DNA of 24,287 nt from Candidatus Bathyarchaeota archaeon (GTDB lineage Archaea; Thermoproteota; Bathyarchaeia; TCS64): the NCBI GenBank assembly GCA_002726865.1, contig PBSW01000056.1, forward strand, positions 1 through 24,287, written 5' to 3'. This document shows positions 1 through 7,915 of this stretch, in pieces. Within the stretch, counting starts at the first letter, position 1; each line of letters opens with the position of its first letter. The notes beneath the pieces are model-generated. The model did no database searches, had not been told where the DNA came from, and saw only the letters and a program-made list of their open reading frames with translations. The translations under genes were made by a program, and so were the position numbers.

Positions 1-1498
1 CAAGAACATATTCGATCCCCTCTGGGAACTGGATCGGGTCCTGGTATGTACCTTTGTCAATGATCGTATCAGGGTCGAAAATAGTGACGTCGGCAAACAT
101 CCCCTCCTTTAATAACCCCCTATCACGAATGCCGAAGGTCTGGGCAGGTAGGGAGGTCATCTTCCGTATCGCATCCTCAAGGCGGATAACGCCCTCTTTG
201 ACATATTGTCCTAGGACTCGGGGAAAACTTCCGTAGGCTCTTGGATGGGGCTTCCCGAGAACGATTCCATCGGTGCATACCATCTGGAACGGACTCTTCA
301 TTATGATGCGGACGTCTTCCTCTGACATATTGAAGCTCACCATGGTGACCGCGTTCTCCTCCTCCATGATGATGTTGAATAGAGTTTCAACAGGGTCCTC
401 TCCCCTCCTCTCAGAGACCTCCCTGAGGTTAAGCCCTTCATAAGGCTTGTTTTTCTCACTGTTCATCGATGTGACTAGGATATTTTGCCAACCCCAGTTG
501 AGGCCCCGACTCTCGGTGATTAGTCCCCTGATCTGCTCTCTCTCAGATGGGTCTCGGAGCCTTTCTAGCATACGATCTGTGCCCCCCTCGTGAGCTGAGA
601 TGGGCAGGAGACTGCTGAGGAATGTGCTCCCAGCTATGTATGGATACTGGTCAATTGTGAATTCGACTCCATCATTCCGGTGTGCATTAATCTTGGCGAT
701 TGCCTTTCCCGCTTTCCCCCAGTTCTTAGATCCGCTCACCTTGAAGTGACTGACATGAACATGGATACGGGCGTCTACCCCGATCTTAGCGACCTCGTCA
801 ATGGAGTCGAAGAGACCGTCCCCCTCGTTTCTCATGTGCACAACAAAGATCCCGCCGTAGTTCGCTGCCACAGAGCAGAGCTCGGTTAACTCGGCAGAGT
901 TAGCATAGACACACGGTGGGTAGATGAGGCCGGTGCTGAGGCCGAAACCTCCTGCTGCAATTGATTCTGACAGAATTCGTTTCATTGTGGATAACTCGGT
1001 CTGTGTGGGTGATCTGTTCTCCATTCCCATGGCTAGAAGGCGGAGGTTGCCGTGCCCTACAAGGGCGGCTATATTGGTTGAAGTCTTGGCCTTGTCAAGG
1101 GCTCTTAGATATTCCCCAAATCCTCTCCAACTCCACTCGATCTCAGGATCACCGTTGAGGCCCGCGAGGTATCTTCTCCAGCCATCAACAGTCTCGTCGC
1201 TGATTGGCGCCTCCCCGAGTCCATCTTGACCCACGACTTCTGTGGTAATGCCCTGCATGATTTTCTGCTTTGCCTCGGGTTCTGCAATGAGCATCAGATC
1301 AGAATGGCTATGAGTGTCAATAAATCCTGGGACAGCCAATAACCCTTCAGCATCTATAACATAAAGGGCATCCTCAATTCGCCCAATCTTTGCGATCCTT
1401 TCACCAATAACTCCAATGTCAGCCTTAAACCAGGGATTACCTGAACCATCAATAATTCTAGCGCTTTTTATGACGAGATCAAACACCTGATGTTCCAT
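1..1498 (-). CDS. N-acyl-D-amino-acid deacylase (D-aminoacylase) family, C-terminus cut by window edge
   Basis: Amidohydrolase of the D-aminoacylase family, which removes the acyl group from N-acyl-D-amino acids in the cytoplasm. About 499 codons are visible and the frame is open at base 1; family members are usually somewhat over 500 residues, so only a short tail is missing. Seen: the N-terminal beta-strand (VFDLVIKSARIIDGSG), the metal motif FIDTHSHSD near residues 59-67, a central HMRNEGDG segment, a later VHVSHFK segment, and a CTDG...HPRAYGSFPRVL stretch typical of the family. The start is the ATG at 1498; no strong ribosome site precedes it. Exact substrate is unknown: the family also includes dipeptidase-like and dihydroorotase-like relatives. 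It lies downstream of another amidohydrolase on the same strand but 380 bases away, so probably has its own promoter. Confidence 0.88.
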   Translation of the reverse strand, partial: MEHQVFDLVIKSARIIDGSGNPWFKADIGVIGERIAKIGRIEDALYVIDAEGLLAVPGFIDTHSHSDLMLIAEPEAKQKIMQGITTEVVGQDGLGEAPISDETVDGWRRYLAGLNGDPEIEWSWRGFGEYLRALDKAKTSTNIAALVGHGNLRLLAMGMENRSPTQTELSTMKRILSESIAAGGFGLSTGLIYPPCVYANSAELTELCSVAANYGGIFVVHMRNEGDGLFDSIDEVAKIGVDARIHVHVSHFKVSGSKNWGKAGKAIAKINAHRNDGVEFTIDQYPYIAGSTFLSSLLPISAHEGGTDRMLERLRDPSEREQIRGLITESRGLNWGWQNILVTSMNSEKNKPYEGLNLREVSERRGEDPVETLFNIIMEEENAVTMVSFNMSEEDVRIIMKSPFQMVCTDGIVLGKPHPRAYGSFPRVLGQYVKEGVIRLEDAIRKMTSLPAQTFGIRDRGLLKEGMFADVTIFDPDTIIDKGTYQDPIQFPEGIEYVL

Positions 1499-1878
1499 CC
1501 AAAGGCCATCCCTAGAATCTATGCTCGGGAAAAACCTTTGTAATTACTTATTTGTTTCGTTTGTCAACTAAAAAGAATAATAGGGATAGCTTTCTATCAA
1601 AATGAAATTAGATGGTGTGACCCGGAAGATTGAAATCGTTTTTCATAAAATAGTCGATAATTATTCATAACCCCATTTTAAAGCTGGAGTCTTTGTAAAC
1701 AAGATATAAGGGGGTGAAGCAGAAGGGGTATAAATAAAGCAAAAAGAAAAGTAGTAAAAAACGTGTTGTTCATCCTTTCTAAGAAGTTACCTCGATAGTC
1801 CTCGCTTAAGAAAATGTTTCCTTCTTTAGGTTATTCATGTGCCAAATCGTAACTCTGAAATCAATAAATAATTCAGAC
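1499..1878. other. AT-rich intergenic stretch between two amidohydrolase genes
   Basis: No convincing gene. It should hold the 3' end signals of the gene at 1879-3249 and the promoter of the gene ending at 1498. A TATA-like minus-strand box (complement of 1541-1554) lies about 50 bases before the ATG at 1498. A good plus-strand TATA box (TATAAATA at about 1730) has no clear gene after it. Confidence 0.6.
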
Positions 1879-3249
1879 CTATTCTCTTCCAGAGCGCGGG
1901 TGTTTTGGTCGTTGGTATTTACCGTAGCCTGGCCTGCCAATGATACTGCCCTCCTCCATGATGATCTCTCCCCGAACAATTGTTGTAACGGGTATACCTT
2001 TCCCTTTGTAACCCTCAAAAGATGTGACCTTCTGCTTCGAGTAAAGATCATCGCCCTTGATCTTGAACTCTGCGTTCAGGTCCACGACGATGAGGTCGGC
2101 ATCAGCCCCGGGGATTATGGCACCCTTCCGAGGGTAAAGGCCCATTAACCTTGCTGGATTTTCTGCAAAGGTTTGGACGAGCCTATTCAGCGTGGTTTTC
2201 CCTTTGTTCACCGAGTCAAGCATAAGGGAGAGATGGGTCTGGATCCCCGTACCCCCAGAGGGGGCTTCAAAAATATTCTCCCATCCTTTTTCCTTTTCCT
2301 CCTTTGGGTAGGGGGCGTGGTCGCTGGCCAAAACGTCTATTACACCAGAATTGAGACCTCTCCAAAGGGCCTCCTGATCATTGGGCCCCCTGAGCGGTGG
2401 GTCCATCTTGGCGTAGGGCCCGATCTCCTTCATGGCTTTGATGTTAAGGAGGAGATAGTTGGCTGAGGTCTCCCCCGTTACATTCTGCCCCTTGTTCTGT
2501 GCCAGGGCAAGTGACTCTACGGCTCCCCTGGAAGACATGTGGCAAATGTGGAGATGGACCCCTGACTCTTTTGCCAGGAGGATGGTTCTAGTCGTAGCTT
2601 CATCCTCGGCTACTGCGGGTCTGAATTCTGCGTGAGCAATTGGGTCTAAACGTCCAAGTGCCTTCGCCTTCTCTATACCCTGAGCCACGATGTCTTGGTT
2701 TTCGGCGTGGATGAGACAGGGGAGACCTGTCTCAGCGATGGTCGTAAAGTTGTTGAGCATCTGATAGTCTGTGGCCGCGAGCTCCTTGAACCGGGCGGTC
2801 ATGAAGCTTTTATATCCTACAATCCCCTCCTCCGCCATAGCTAGTAGGGTCTCGGAGTCAAGCGCTCCAGCTCCTCCGATTAATGCATAGTCTACTAGAG
2901 CCTTTCTATTAGCGATTTCGACTTTTTTCCTGATTGCCTCTACCGAGACCACTGAGGGGACAGTATTGGGCATATCGGCAACTGTGGTTACGCCCCCTGC
3001 GGCTGCAGAGCTGGTGCCAGACTCGAAATCCTCTCGGTTTGTGAATCCCGGATCCCTGAAATGGACATGCATGTCGATCATTCCGGGTAGGACAAGCTTA
3101 CCCTTGGCGTCAACGACTAGAGATGCATCCGGCTGCAAGGCTCCATGAGTCAGGGATTGGATCTTGCCTCCGTCAATGATGAGGTTCCCTTTGAAAAATC
3201 CACCTTTAGTGTGAATTTTACCATCTAATATGATGAGATCAACCGTCAG
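1879..3249 (-). CDS. Dihydroorotase/allantoinase-type cyclic amidohydrolase
   Basis: Zinc amidohydrolase opening or closing a cyclic amide ring: dihydroorotase (pyrimidine synthesis) or an allantoinase/hydantoinase relative. In the 456-residue reading: HVHFRDPG with metal His 61 and 63, DMPNT near 92-96, GYKSFM with the carboxylated Lys at 147, LIHAEN (His 181), HICHMSS (His 237) and ASDHAPY (Asp 310). All metal and catalytic positions of class I dihydroorotases are present. The usual PHHL/CPHYL segment reads GETSANYL, so substrate is not certain. Start: the family's first strand (DLIILDGKI) is encoded upstream of the first TTG (3138) with no ATG, GTG or TTG; a CTG at 3249 preceded by GGTGA six bases away is the best start. 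A conventional gene finder would probably start at 3138 and lose 37 residues. Confidence 0.88.
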   Translation of the reverse strand: MTVDLIILDGKIHTKGGFFKGNLIIDGGKIQSLTHGALQPDASLVVDAKGKLVLPGMIDMHVHFRDPGFTNREDFESGTSSAAAGGVTTVADMPNTVPSVVSVEAIRKKVEIANRKALVDYALIGGAGALDSETLLAMAEEGIVGYKSFMTARFKELAATDYQMLNNFTTIAETGLPCLIHAENQDIVAQGIEKAKALGRLDPIAHAEFRPAVAEDEATTRTILLAKESGVHLHICHMSSRGAVESLALAQNKGQNVTGETSANYLLLNIKAMKEIGPYAKMDPPLRGPNDQEALWRGLNSGVIDVLASDHAPYPKEEKEKGWENIFEAPSGGTGIQTHLSLMLDSVNKGKTTLNRLVQTFAENPARLMGLYPRKGAIIPGADADLIVVDLNAEFKIKGDDLYSKQKVTSFEGYKGKGIPVTTIVRGEIIMEEGSIIGRPGYGKYQRPKHPRSGRE

Positions 3250-3255
3250 ATCTGT

Positions 3256-3260
3256 TCACC
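3256..3260 (-). promoter_or_regulatory. Ribosome binding site GGTGA deciding a CTG start
   Basis: GGTGA on the minus strand, six bases before the CTG at 3249-3247. An in-frame TGA overlaps it, so translation of this frame cannot begin further upstream. The same motif precedes the CoA-transferase and winged-helix genes in this window. Confidence 0.55.
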
Positions 3261-3283
3261 GATCCATCCTACCATAATCATTA

Positions 3284-3294
3284 CATATATTTTT
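3284..3294 (-). promoter_or_regulatory. TATA box for the dihydroorotase-type gene
   Basis: Minus strand AAAAATATATG. Its centre is about 26 bases before an expected transcript start near 3263, leaving a short leader before the CTG at 3249. It lies only 18 bases from the divergent side of nob1's stop end. Confidence 0.45.
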
Positions 3295-3312
3295 CTGAGG
3301 AACTAGGGAGAG

Positions 3313-3852
3313 TCAATCGATTTTTCTCTCGGTGGAGGGTCTGCGCTTCAGGAAAGTCCCGCAGACTGAGCAGACATTGTCGATGGGAGGATCCTCAAAT
3401 GTTCGCCTACACCCGGGGCAATACGTTATCCATTTGTACCTGCGCTTGATGCCCCGGGTTCTGACGCTCTTGATGCCCAGCATCATCCGGTCAGCAATAT
3501 TCTGGACGGCGTAGTCATCGGAGACTATAATTGTTCTATTTCCTTCACCTTGTAGCTGTATTCCTAGTGACAGCACTTGAAGGTCAGCCTCCGATAGGAC
3601 CCTGGTCTCCCCTAATTCTGATAAGACTCGTTGAACCTCTTTTCGGTATTTCTCCTCAGGTTTAAGGACTATTAATAACCCTGTTCTCTCAGCGTTCTCG
3701 AGGCGGAATCTCTGGAGTCCGCCCGCCCTTATCTCCCCCTTTACTGCTGGCACGGTATAAAGAGACTCACCGCTTCTAGGTGACCCATATCCAGCGATGA
3801 ATGCTGAGGTGTCGAGAACAAAAACTTCTGTTTCGTCGCCTACGCTGGACAT
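3313..3852 (-). CDS. nob1: rRNA maturation endonuclease Nob1
   Basis: PIN-domain endonuclease that matures the 3' end of 16S rRNA. The 179-residue reading shows the PIN start FVLDTSAFI (Asp 14), the acidic EADLQVLSLG patch (Asp 90), VSDDYAVQN (Asp 112-113), and a C-terminal zinc ribbon CPGC...CSVC (Cys 145, 148, 161, 164), the archaeal/eukaryal Nob1 order. Start chosen at the ATG at 3852 because family proteins begin a few residues before the xVLDTSAFI strand; an ATG at 3879 is also possible, and longer readings overlap the upstream NAD kinase frame. It follows the NAD kinase gene by about 43 bases and is probably co-transcribed. Confidence 0.92.
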   Translation of the reverse strand: MSSVGDETEVFVLDTSAFIAGYGSPRSGESLYTVPAVKGEIRAGGLQRFRLENAERTGLLIVLKPEEKYRKEVQRVLSELGETRVLSEADLQVLSLGIQLQGEGNRTIIVSDDYAVQNIADRMMLGIKSVRTRGIKRRYKWITYCPGCRRTFEDPPIDNVCSVCGTFLKRRPSTERKID

Positions 3853-3895
3853 TTTATCAATCCCATAAGGAGCCCCCATAAATTCTGGTTGTCCC

Positions 3896-4732
3896 TTACT
3901 TTGACTCCTTGAAAACAAGGCGTCTCTCAAGCCTCTCGTAGAAAGGCTTGAATCTGATGAATCTAGCCACGTGCTCACTTAGCTGCACTTTTATCGTTGT
4001 AGGGGGTTTTGTCGCTGTAAAATCTCTCCCATCGATGATCACCATCCCCTCTGATCTGGGTTTCAAAAGTTCCAGAGTGATGATGTCCCTATGCGGTATT
4101 ACAATGCTCCTGAAATAGCTGTACGGACTAATAGCAGTGAGTATAATACTATTAATCTCTGGATGAAGGATAGATCCCCCAGCTGAGAGATTGTAAGCAG
4201 TAGACCCTACCGGCGTCGAGGCCATGACTCCGTCAGATTGAATGTCAATCAAAGGCTCTCCATTGACCTTGATTTGAACATCGATAGCCTTTGAAGGCAT
4301 CGAGGATGCCAATAGTACCTCGTTAAGGCTGTCAGGGAAGACCTTTCCCGTTTCTAGATGTCTAGAAGATAGCTTGATGCATCTCTCAATTTCATAGTCC
4401 TCCGTCAGAACTCTATCCAACGCATCGTTTACATAATTTGGATGGACTTCTGTGAGAAAACCCCGGCTACCCTTGTTTACCCCGAGGATAGGGGTACCTG
4501 GTTCCTGCATCTGCATTACAGTTCGCAGTATTGTGCCATCCCCTCCCACGGTGACCATGAAATCGGGGGACATCTCCCCGAGGTCTGTATGCCCCCCCGG
4601 GTTTTCCATACTAAGAGCAGTCTCGGTCTCCAACTCCACGTCAACCCCATTGTTCATAAGATACTGGGCAATATCCTGTGCAATTTTCAGAGCCTTTCGA
4701 TCATTGAGCCTCGAGATCACACCCGCTTTCAT
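3896..4732 (-). CDS. nadK: NAD kinase
   Basis: ATP- or polyphosphate-dependent NAD kinase making NADP in the cytoplasm. 278 residues, normal for archaea. Motifs: GGDGT at 63-67 (nucleotide binding, catalytic Asp), NKGSRGFL at 86-93, the NE pair at 137-138, and STPVGSTAYNLSAGG at 172-186. The ATG at 4732 lies just downstream of a TATA-like box, giving a very short leader. Nob1 follows on the same strand. No anomalies seen. Confidence 0.95.
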   Translation of the reverse strand: MKAGVISRLNDRKALKIAQDIAQYLMNNGVDVELETETALSMENPGGHTDLGEMSPDFMVTVGGDGTILRTVMQMQEPGTPILGVNKGSRGFLTEVHPNYVNDALDRVLTEDYEIERCIKLSSRHLETGKVFPDSLNEVLLASSMPSKAIDVQIKVNGEPLIDIQSDGVMASTPVGSTAYNLSAGGSILHPEINSIILTAISPYSYFRSIVIPHRDIITLELLKPRSEGMVIIDGRDFTATKPPTTIKVQLSEHVARFIRFKPFYERLERRLVFKESK

Positions 4733-4760
4733 TACGTCTCATAGTAGATGTGTATTCTAG

Positions 4761-4770
4761 TACTTTTAAC
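4761..4770 (-). promoter_or_regulatory. TATA box for nadK-nob1
   Basis: Minus strand GTTAAAAGTA, centre about 26 bases before a predicted start near 4740, directly before the nadK ATG at 4732. It sits in the 43-base gap after the pcm stop. Confidence 0.45.
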
Positions 4771-4775
4771 TGGTT

Positions 4776-5456
4776 TCAACCCCAAGGTCTTACTACATAG
4801 CCATATTTTCCGGTTAGGGGAACATATGAAACCTTCATCAAAATCCTTTTTTCGATAATTCCATCATCTTTTTTTTCAAGGAGAATAAGATCTTGCCCTG
4901 AAACACTATGAGGACCACCAACAGGAGCCATGATCTTACCTGGGGCATTTAACTGCTCAATGAGGGGTAAGGGGATCGCTGGGCAGGCCGCCGTGATGCA
5001 GATGGCGTCATAAAGGGCTTCTGCTGGATAACCTAAAGATCCGTCTCCGTGTACCAGCACCACATCGTCGTATCCAGTCCTGCCTAGATTCTCCCTCGCG
5101 AAGTCAAAGGTTGTTTGGTTGATCTCAATAGAAACTACTAGACCACTCGATCCAACAAGCTCCCGGGCTATGGCAGCCCCATATCCTGAGCCAGCCCCCA
5201 CCTCGAGAACCCGGTTCCCCTCTACGAGAGTAAGGGGCTCATAAAAAATTGGATACATATATGGAGCGGATATGGTCTGTTTTCCATCCCCCGGAAGGGG
5301 GAAGGGCTGATCCACATAGGCGTGATCTACATAGATGGAATGCATAAATTCCTCCCGAGGTATCAGCCTAATAGCTTCGGCCATAGAGTCCGATTTAATG
5401 TACCCGGCCCTGATGTGTCTCTCGATCATTTGATCCCGCAGCTCGGACATCATCAT
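4776..5456 (-). CDS. pcm: Protein-L-isoaspartate O-methyltransferase
   Basis: SAM-dependent repair enzyme that methylates L-isoaspartyl residues in damaged proteins. 226 residues. Seen: the RxxFM-type N-terminal segment (IPREEFM), QTISAPYM at 60-67 (substrate side), SAM motif I VLEVGAGSGYG at 83-93, VSIEI at 108-112, and a C-terminal LTGKYGYVVRPW tail. The start is one of three consecutive ATG codons at 5456-5448; a TATA box about 30 bases upstream suggests a nearly leaderless transcript. Confidence 0.93.
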   Translation of the reverse strand: MMMSELRDQMIERHIRAGYIKSDSMAEAIRLIPREEFMHSIYVDHAYVDQPFPLPGDGKQTISAPYMYPIFYEPLTLVEGNRVLEVGAGSGYGAAIARELVGSSGLVVSIEINQTTFDFARENLGRTGYDDVVLVHGDGSLGYPAEALYDAICITAACPAIPLPLIEQLNAPGKIMAPVGGPHSVSGQDLILLEKKDDGIIEKRILMKVSYVPLTGKYGYVVRPWG

Positions 5457-5482
5457 GGAGACCTAAATGAACATGGGCTGAT

Positions 5483-5493
5483 GGATTTAAAAA
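5483..5493 (-). promoter_or_regulatory. TATA box for pcm
   Basis: Minus strand TTTTTAAATC, centre about 32 bases before the first ATG of pcm, in the 49-base gap behind the CoA-transferase gene. Confidence 0.5.
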
Positions 5494-5505
5494 TAGTTTA
5501 GATGA

Positions 5506-6645
5506 TCAACCTAGAACTCCGGCTTTTTTTAACTCCGTTATCTGGCCCTTTGTGTAGCCGAGGAGCTCCGTGAGAACCTCTTCGTTGTGCTCCCCCAGTT
5601 GGGGTGCAGGCATCCGAACGGTGGCTGGACTTTTACTAAGCTTCACCGGGAACCCAGGACTCCTCACTTTTCCCGCAGTTGGATGCTCTATCTCAGTGAT
5701 GATCCCTCTTGCCTTTACGTGAGGATCCTCAAGCATCTGGTCGATCCTATATACGGGAGCGACGGGAATAGACTCTGCTGCAAGAGTCTCTACGATTTCC
5801 ATCACGTTCCGGGCGGAGCACCACTTAATGAGCTCCTCGGTTTTCTCCAGCTTTTCTACGTCCATACCTTTGGCGAGTCGGGGGACCATGTATGGGTCAG
5901 CGGCTATGTAGACATATCCATCAATAGCTTGGAACATCCCGAACGTACTAAGCCCCATATACTTTTTGCTGGCCTGCCAGGGAAACTCACCACTCATCGT
6001 GTATCTGGTAACAGAAACACCTGTCTGAGCTATCATGCTGTCCAGCTGGGAGACGTCTATGACCTGTCCCTCACCTGTCTTGTCATGGTGGCGGATGGCC
6101 CCAAGGATCGCTATGGTCCCGAAGAGGGCCGGGTCTAGATCTCCGTGCCACTCCGCAGATCGGGCAGGGGGCCCTTCGGGGTCATTGAGATCCCCGTTAA
6201 GGCGATACCAGCCGGACATAGAAGAGGCAATAGGGGCGAAACTCGTCCTATTGCTATATGGGCCATCGAGGCCGAACCCACTGAGAGAGGCATAGATTAT
6301 GTCCGGCTTTACTTTCTTTATTTCCTCGTATCCCAACCCGAGTTTGTTCATGGTCCCCCTCTTAAAGTTCTCTACTACGACGTCACACCTCTCGGCGAGC
6401 TCTAGGGCGATCTCCTTCGCCTTGGGATCTTTGAGGTTGAGGGTCATTCCTTTCTTGTTCCTGTTGAAGTAAAGAAACACGCTGCTTATCCCACCAAAGA
6501 GGGGCGGGTAAAGCCTCGCAATCTCGCCCCATGGAGGCTCAATCTTGAGAACGTTCGCTCCCATATCGGCTAGTATAAGCGTGGTGTATGGGCCGAAATA
6601 GACGTGGCTGAAATCTAGGATCGTAATATCGTCTAACATACCCAT
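5506..6645 (-). CDS. Family III (CaiB/BaiF) CoA-transferase
   Basis: Class III acyl-CoA transferase, moving CoA between organic acids. 379 residues from the chosen start. Seen: the opening MGMLDDITILDFSHV and FGPYTTLILADMGANVLKIE (Rossmann-like CoA site), the NRNKKG loop at 61-66, VVENFKRG at 90-97, SGFGLDGPY, and GDLDPALFG, whose first Asp (169) aligns with the catalytic Asp of formyl-CoA transferases. Start: the frame runs back to 6711, but ATG 6645 has GGTGA five bases upstream, a TATA box at 6685-6697 and begins at the usual family position. Substrate cannot be read from sequence; no partner gene such as an acyl-CoA dehydrogenase is nearby. Confidence 0.9.
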   Translation of the reverse strand: MGMLDDITILDFSHVYFGPYTTLILADMGANVLKIEPPWGEIARLYPPLFGGISSVFLYFNRNKKGMTLNLKDPKAKEIALELAERCDVVVENFKRGTMNKLGLGYEEIKKVKPDIIYASLSGFGLDGPYSNRTSFAPIASSMSGWYRLNGDLNDPEGPPARSAEWHGDLDPALFGTIAILGAIRHHDKTGEGQVIDVSQLDSMIAQTGVSVTRYTMSGEFPWQASKKYMGLSTFGMFQAIDGYVYIAADPYMVPRLAKGMDVEKLEKTEELIKWCSARNVMEIVETLAAESIPVAPVYRIDQMLEDPHVKARGIITEIEHPTAGKVRSPGFPVKLSKSPATVRMPAPQLGEHNEEVLTELLGYTKGQITELKKAGVLG

Positions 6646-6650
6646 TTGGT

Positions 6651-6655
6651 TCACC
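6651..6655 (-). promoter_or_regulatory. Ribosome binding site GGTGA for the CoA-transferase
   Basis: GGTGA five bases before ATG 6645. It decides this start over in-frame ATGs at 6681 and 6711. Confidence 0.55.
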
Positions 6656-6684
6656 GGCTCTTCAAATGGATCATCTGACATTAG

Positions 6685-6697
6685 ATAAATTTTATGC
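6685..6697 (-). promoter_or_regulatory. TATA-like box for the CoA-transferase
   Basis: Minus strand CATAAAATTTAT. The predicted transcript start near 6665 falls downstream of the ATGs at 6681 and 6711 and upstream of ATG 6645. Confidence 0.4.
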
Positions 6698-6816
6698 GGA
6701 AACCGGGGCAATTTAGCATTCGAATCATTTCGTGTACCTCAGAGGTTATCCTTGTATCGAAAGAAAATGTTAAGATTAGTTATTACAGAGCTAAAGAGAA
6801 TCAGGTAACTTAAGCG

Positions 6817-6993
6817 ATGAAAGAAAAAATATCTGAAAAATTCTGGAAAATCATCAACGAAAATATCAAGAATTATAGGAAGGGTGTTGAAAAATTTGGG
6901 CTCTACTGGAAAATATTCTATATCTCGATGATCTCATTTTCATTGATTTTTGTGATATTAGCTTTGTTCCTAGCGATATTATACATTCCCTGA
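6817..6993 (+). CDS. 58-residue single-span membrane protein
   Basis: Short frame with coding character: a charged, lysine-rich N-terminal half (MKEKISEKFWKIINENIK...) predicted helical, then one hydrophobic span at about 33-57 (YISMISFSLIFVILALFLAI) ending ILYIP. ATG at 6817 has AGGT about 11 bases upstream. The topology, basic cytoplasmic helix followed by one membrane anchor, resembles SecE-type or other tail-anchored peptides, but no SecE signature was found and it is not called SecE. Lone plus-strand gene between two minus-strand genes. Confidence 0.55.
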   Translation: MKEKISEKFWKIINENIKNYRKGVEKFGLYWKIFYISMISFSLIFVILALFLAILYIP

Positions 6994-7014
6994 TTCATCA
7001 AAAACTAGTGAAGT

Positions 7015-7536
7015 TTAGCTTATCGAAGCCCAGATCTTATCCCCGACATAATGGAGATTCAAAATCACCTTCCCTTTCTTAAGCCTCCTCATTTCTTCAG
7101 AAGTAAAAATAGCTGAGCCCACACCTAGAGCCTTCTTGTGATTTACATCCCTTATCACAAGAAGCCCGCCCTTCTTGAATTCACCCTCGATACCCATTAT
7201 TCCTGGGGCCATCACATCGGCTCCATTGCAGACATATGGTATTGCCCCCATATCGACAAGGGCTGAGGGAAGGCCTTCGAGCACAGGGTTGATAAGGGTA
7301 GGAAAGAGTATGTTTTTCTTTTTAGCCAAGATCGCCTCTTTTTTGAAAAAGTATAGCTTAGAGTTATCCTCTAAAGTGGCCTGGCTCACTGCGTTGGTGT
7401 CTATAGGCCCGAGGAGGATCCCCGCTTCCCCCTTTAGACTCCTCACATCCCTCCTTCCCAGAACTTTTCGCTTCAGCAACTTTGGTGTTTTTTCTTCAGC
7501 CACTATTATCAGCTCATTGAAAAGCCTAATAAGCAA
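7015..7536 (-). CDS. PUA-domain RNA-binding protein, MCT-1/Tma20-like
   Basis: 173 residues. The N-terminal half (KRKVLGRRDVRSL... with FPTL at 78-81) and the C-terminal PUA domain (about 92-167) match MCTS1/Tma20: VDMGAIPYVCNGADVMAPGI at 94-113, GVGSAIFTSEEM, and a closing LHYVGDKIW. Eukaryal relatives act in ribosome recycling and re-initiation with DENR; archaeal members are assumed to bind ribosome or RNA. The outer start is TTG 7536; GTG 7503 is an alternative, since a TATA-like box (complement of 7546-7558) would put the transcript start near 7526 and the conserved part begins after it. Divergent from sepF. Confidence 0.85.
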   Translation of the reverse strand: MLIRLFNELIIVAEEKTPKLLKRKVLGRRDVRSLKGEAGILLGPIDTNAVSQATLEDNSKLYFFKKEAILAKKKNILFPTLINPVLEGLPSALVDMGAIPYVCNGADVMAPGIMGIEGEFKKGGLLVIRDVNHKKALGVGSAIFTSEEMRRLKKGKVILNLHYVGDKIWASIS

Positions 7537-7565
7537 TTGTGGGGACTAAAACTATAGTAGCCCTT

Positions 7566-7573
7566 GGTATAAT
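7566..7573 (+). promoter_or_regulatory. TATA box for sepF
   Basis: GGTATAAT, centred about 35 bases before ATG 7605; predicted transcript start near 7597 gives an 8-base leader. Confidence 0.45.
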
Positions 7574-7604
7574 CCTCTGAGGGATACAACGGGATGGAAC
7601 TAAC

Positions 7605-7910
7605 ATGAGAGGCGTCATTGAGAAGATAATAGGCAGAACCGATGGAAGAGCGGAGGCCCTTAGCGAAATATATGTCAAGGCTATACCGTTGAAATCGTAT
7701 GAGGACGTTGACATTATTAAGTCTGAGGTGAGGGCCGGAAATATCGTTATCACCAATCTTTCCCCCCTAGCTAAGAACAACATCGAGGACGTTAAGAGAG
7801 CAATAAATGAACTCAACGAGTACGCCTCTAGTATTAGCGGTGACATCGCTCGCCTTGGCGAAGAAAGAGTCCTACTAACACCCAAGACCGTTAAGATCTG
7901 GCGGGCATAA
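7605..7910 (+). CDS. sepF: SepF-like cell-division protein
   Basis: 101 residues. Archaeal SepF tethers FtsZ to the membrane. Seen: a short N-terminal amphipathic segment (MRGVIEKIIGR) compatible with a membrane-targeting helix, then the compact SepF core: YEDVDIIKSEVRAGNIVITNL, an alpha-helical ...VKRAINELNEYAS..., ISGDIARLGEERVLLTP and KTVKIW. The GDIA-LGEERVLLTP block is the family's most conserved part. Its stop is five bases from the convergent stop of the aCPSF1 gene. Presence of SepF implies FtsZ elsewhere in the genome (inference). Confidence 0.88.
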   Translation: MRGVIEKIIGRTDGRAEALSEIYVKAIPLKSYEDVDIIKSEVRAGNIVITNLSPLAKNNIEDVKRAINELNEYASSISGDIARLGEERVLLTPKTVKIWRA

Positions 7911-7915
7911 AAGTT

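Noticed and set aside
5587..6138. 183-codon plus-strand frame
   Set aside because: Lies wholly antisense to the family III CoA-transferase, whose motifs are unmistakable; no family features of its own.
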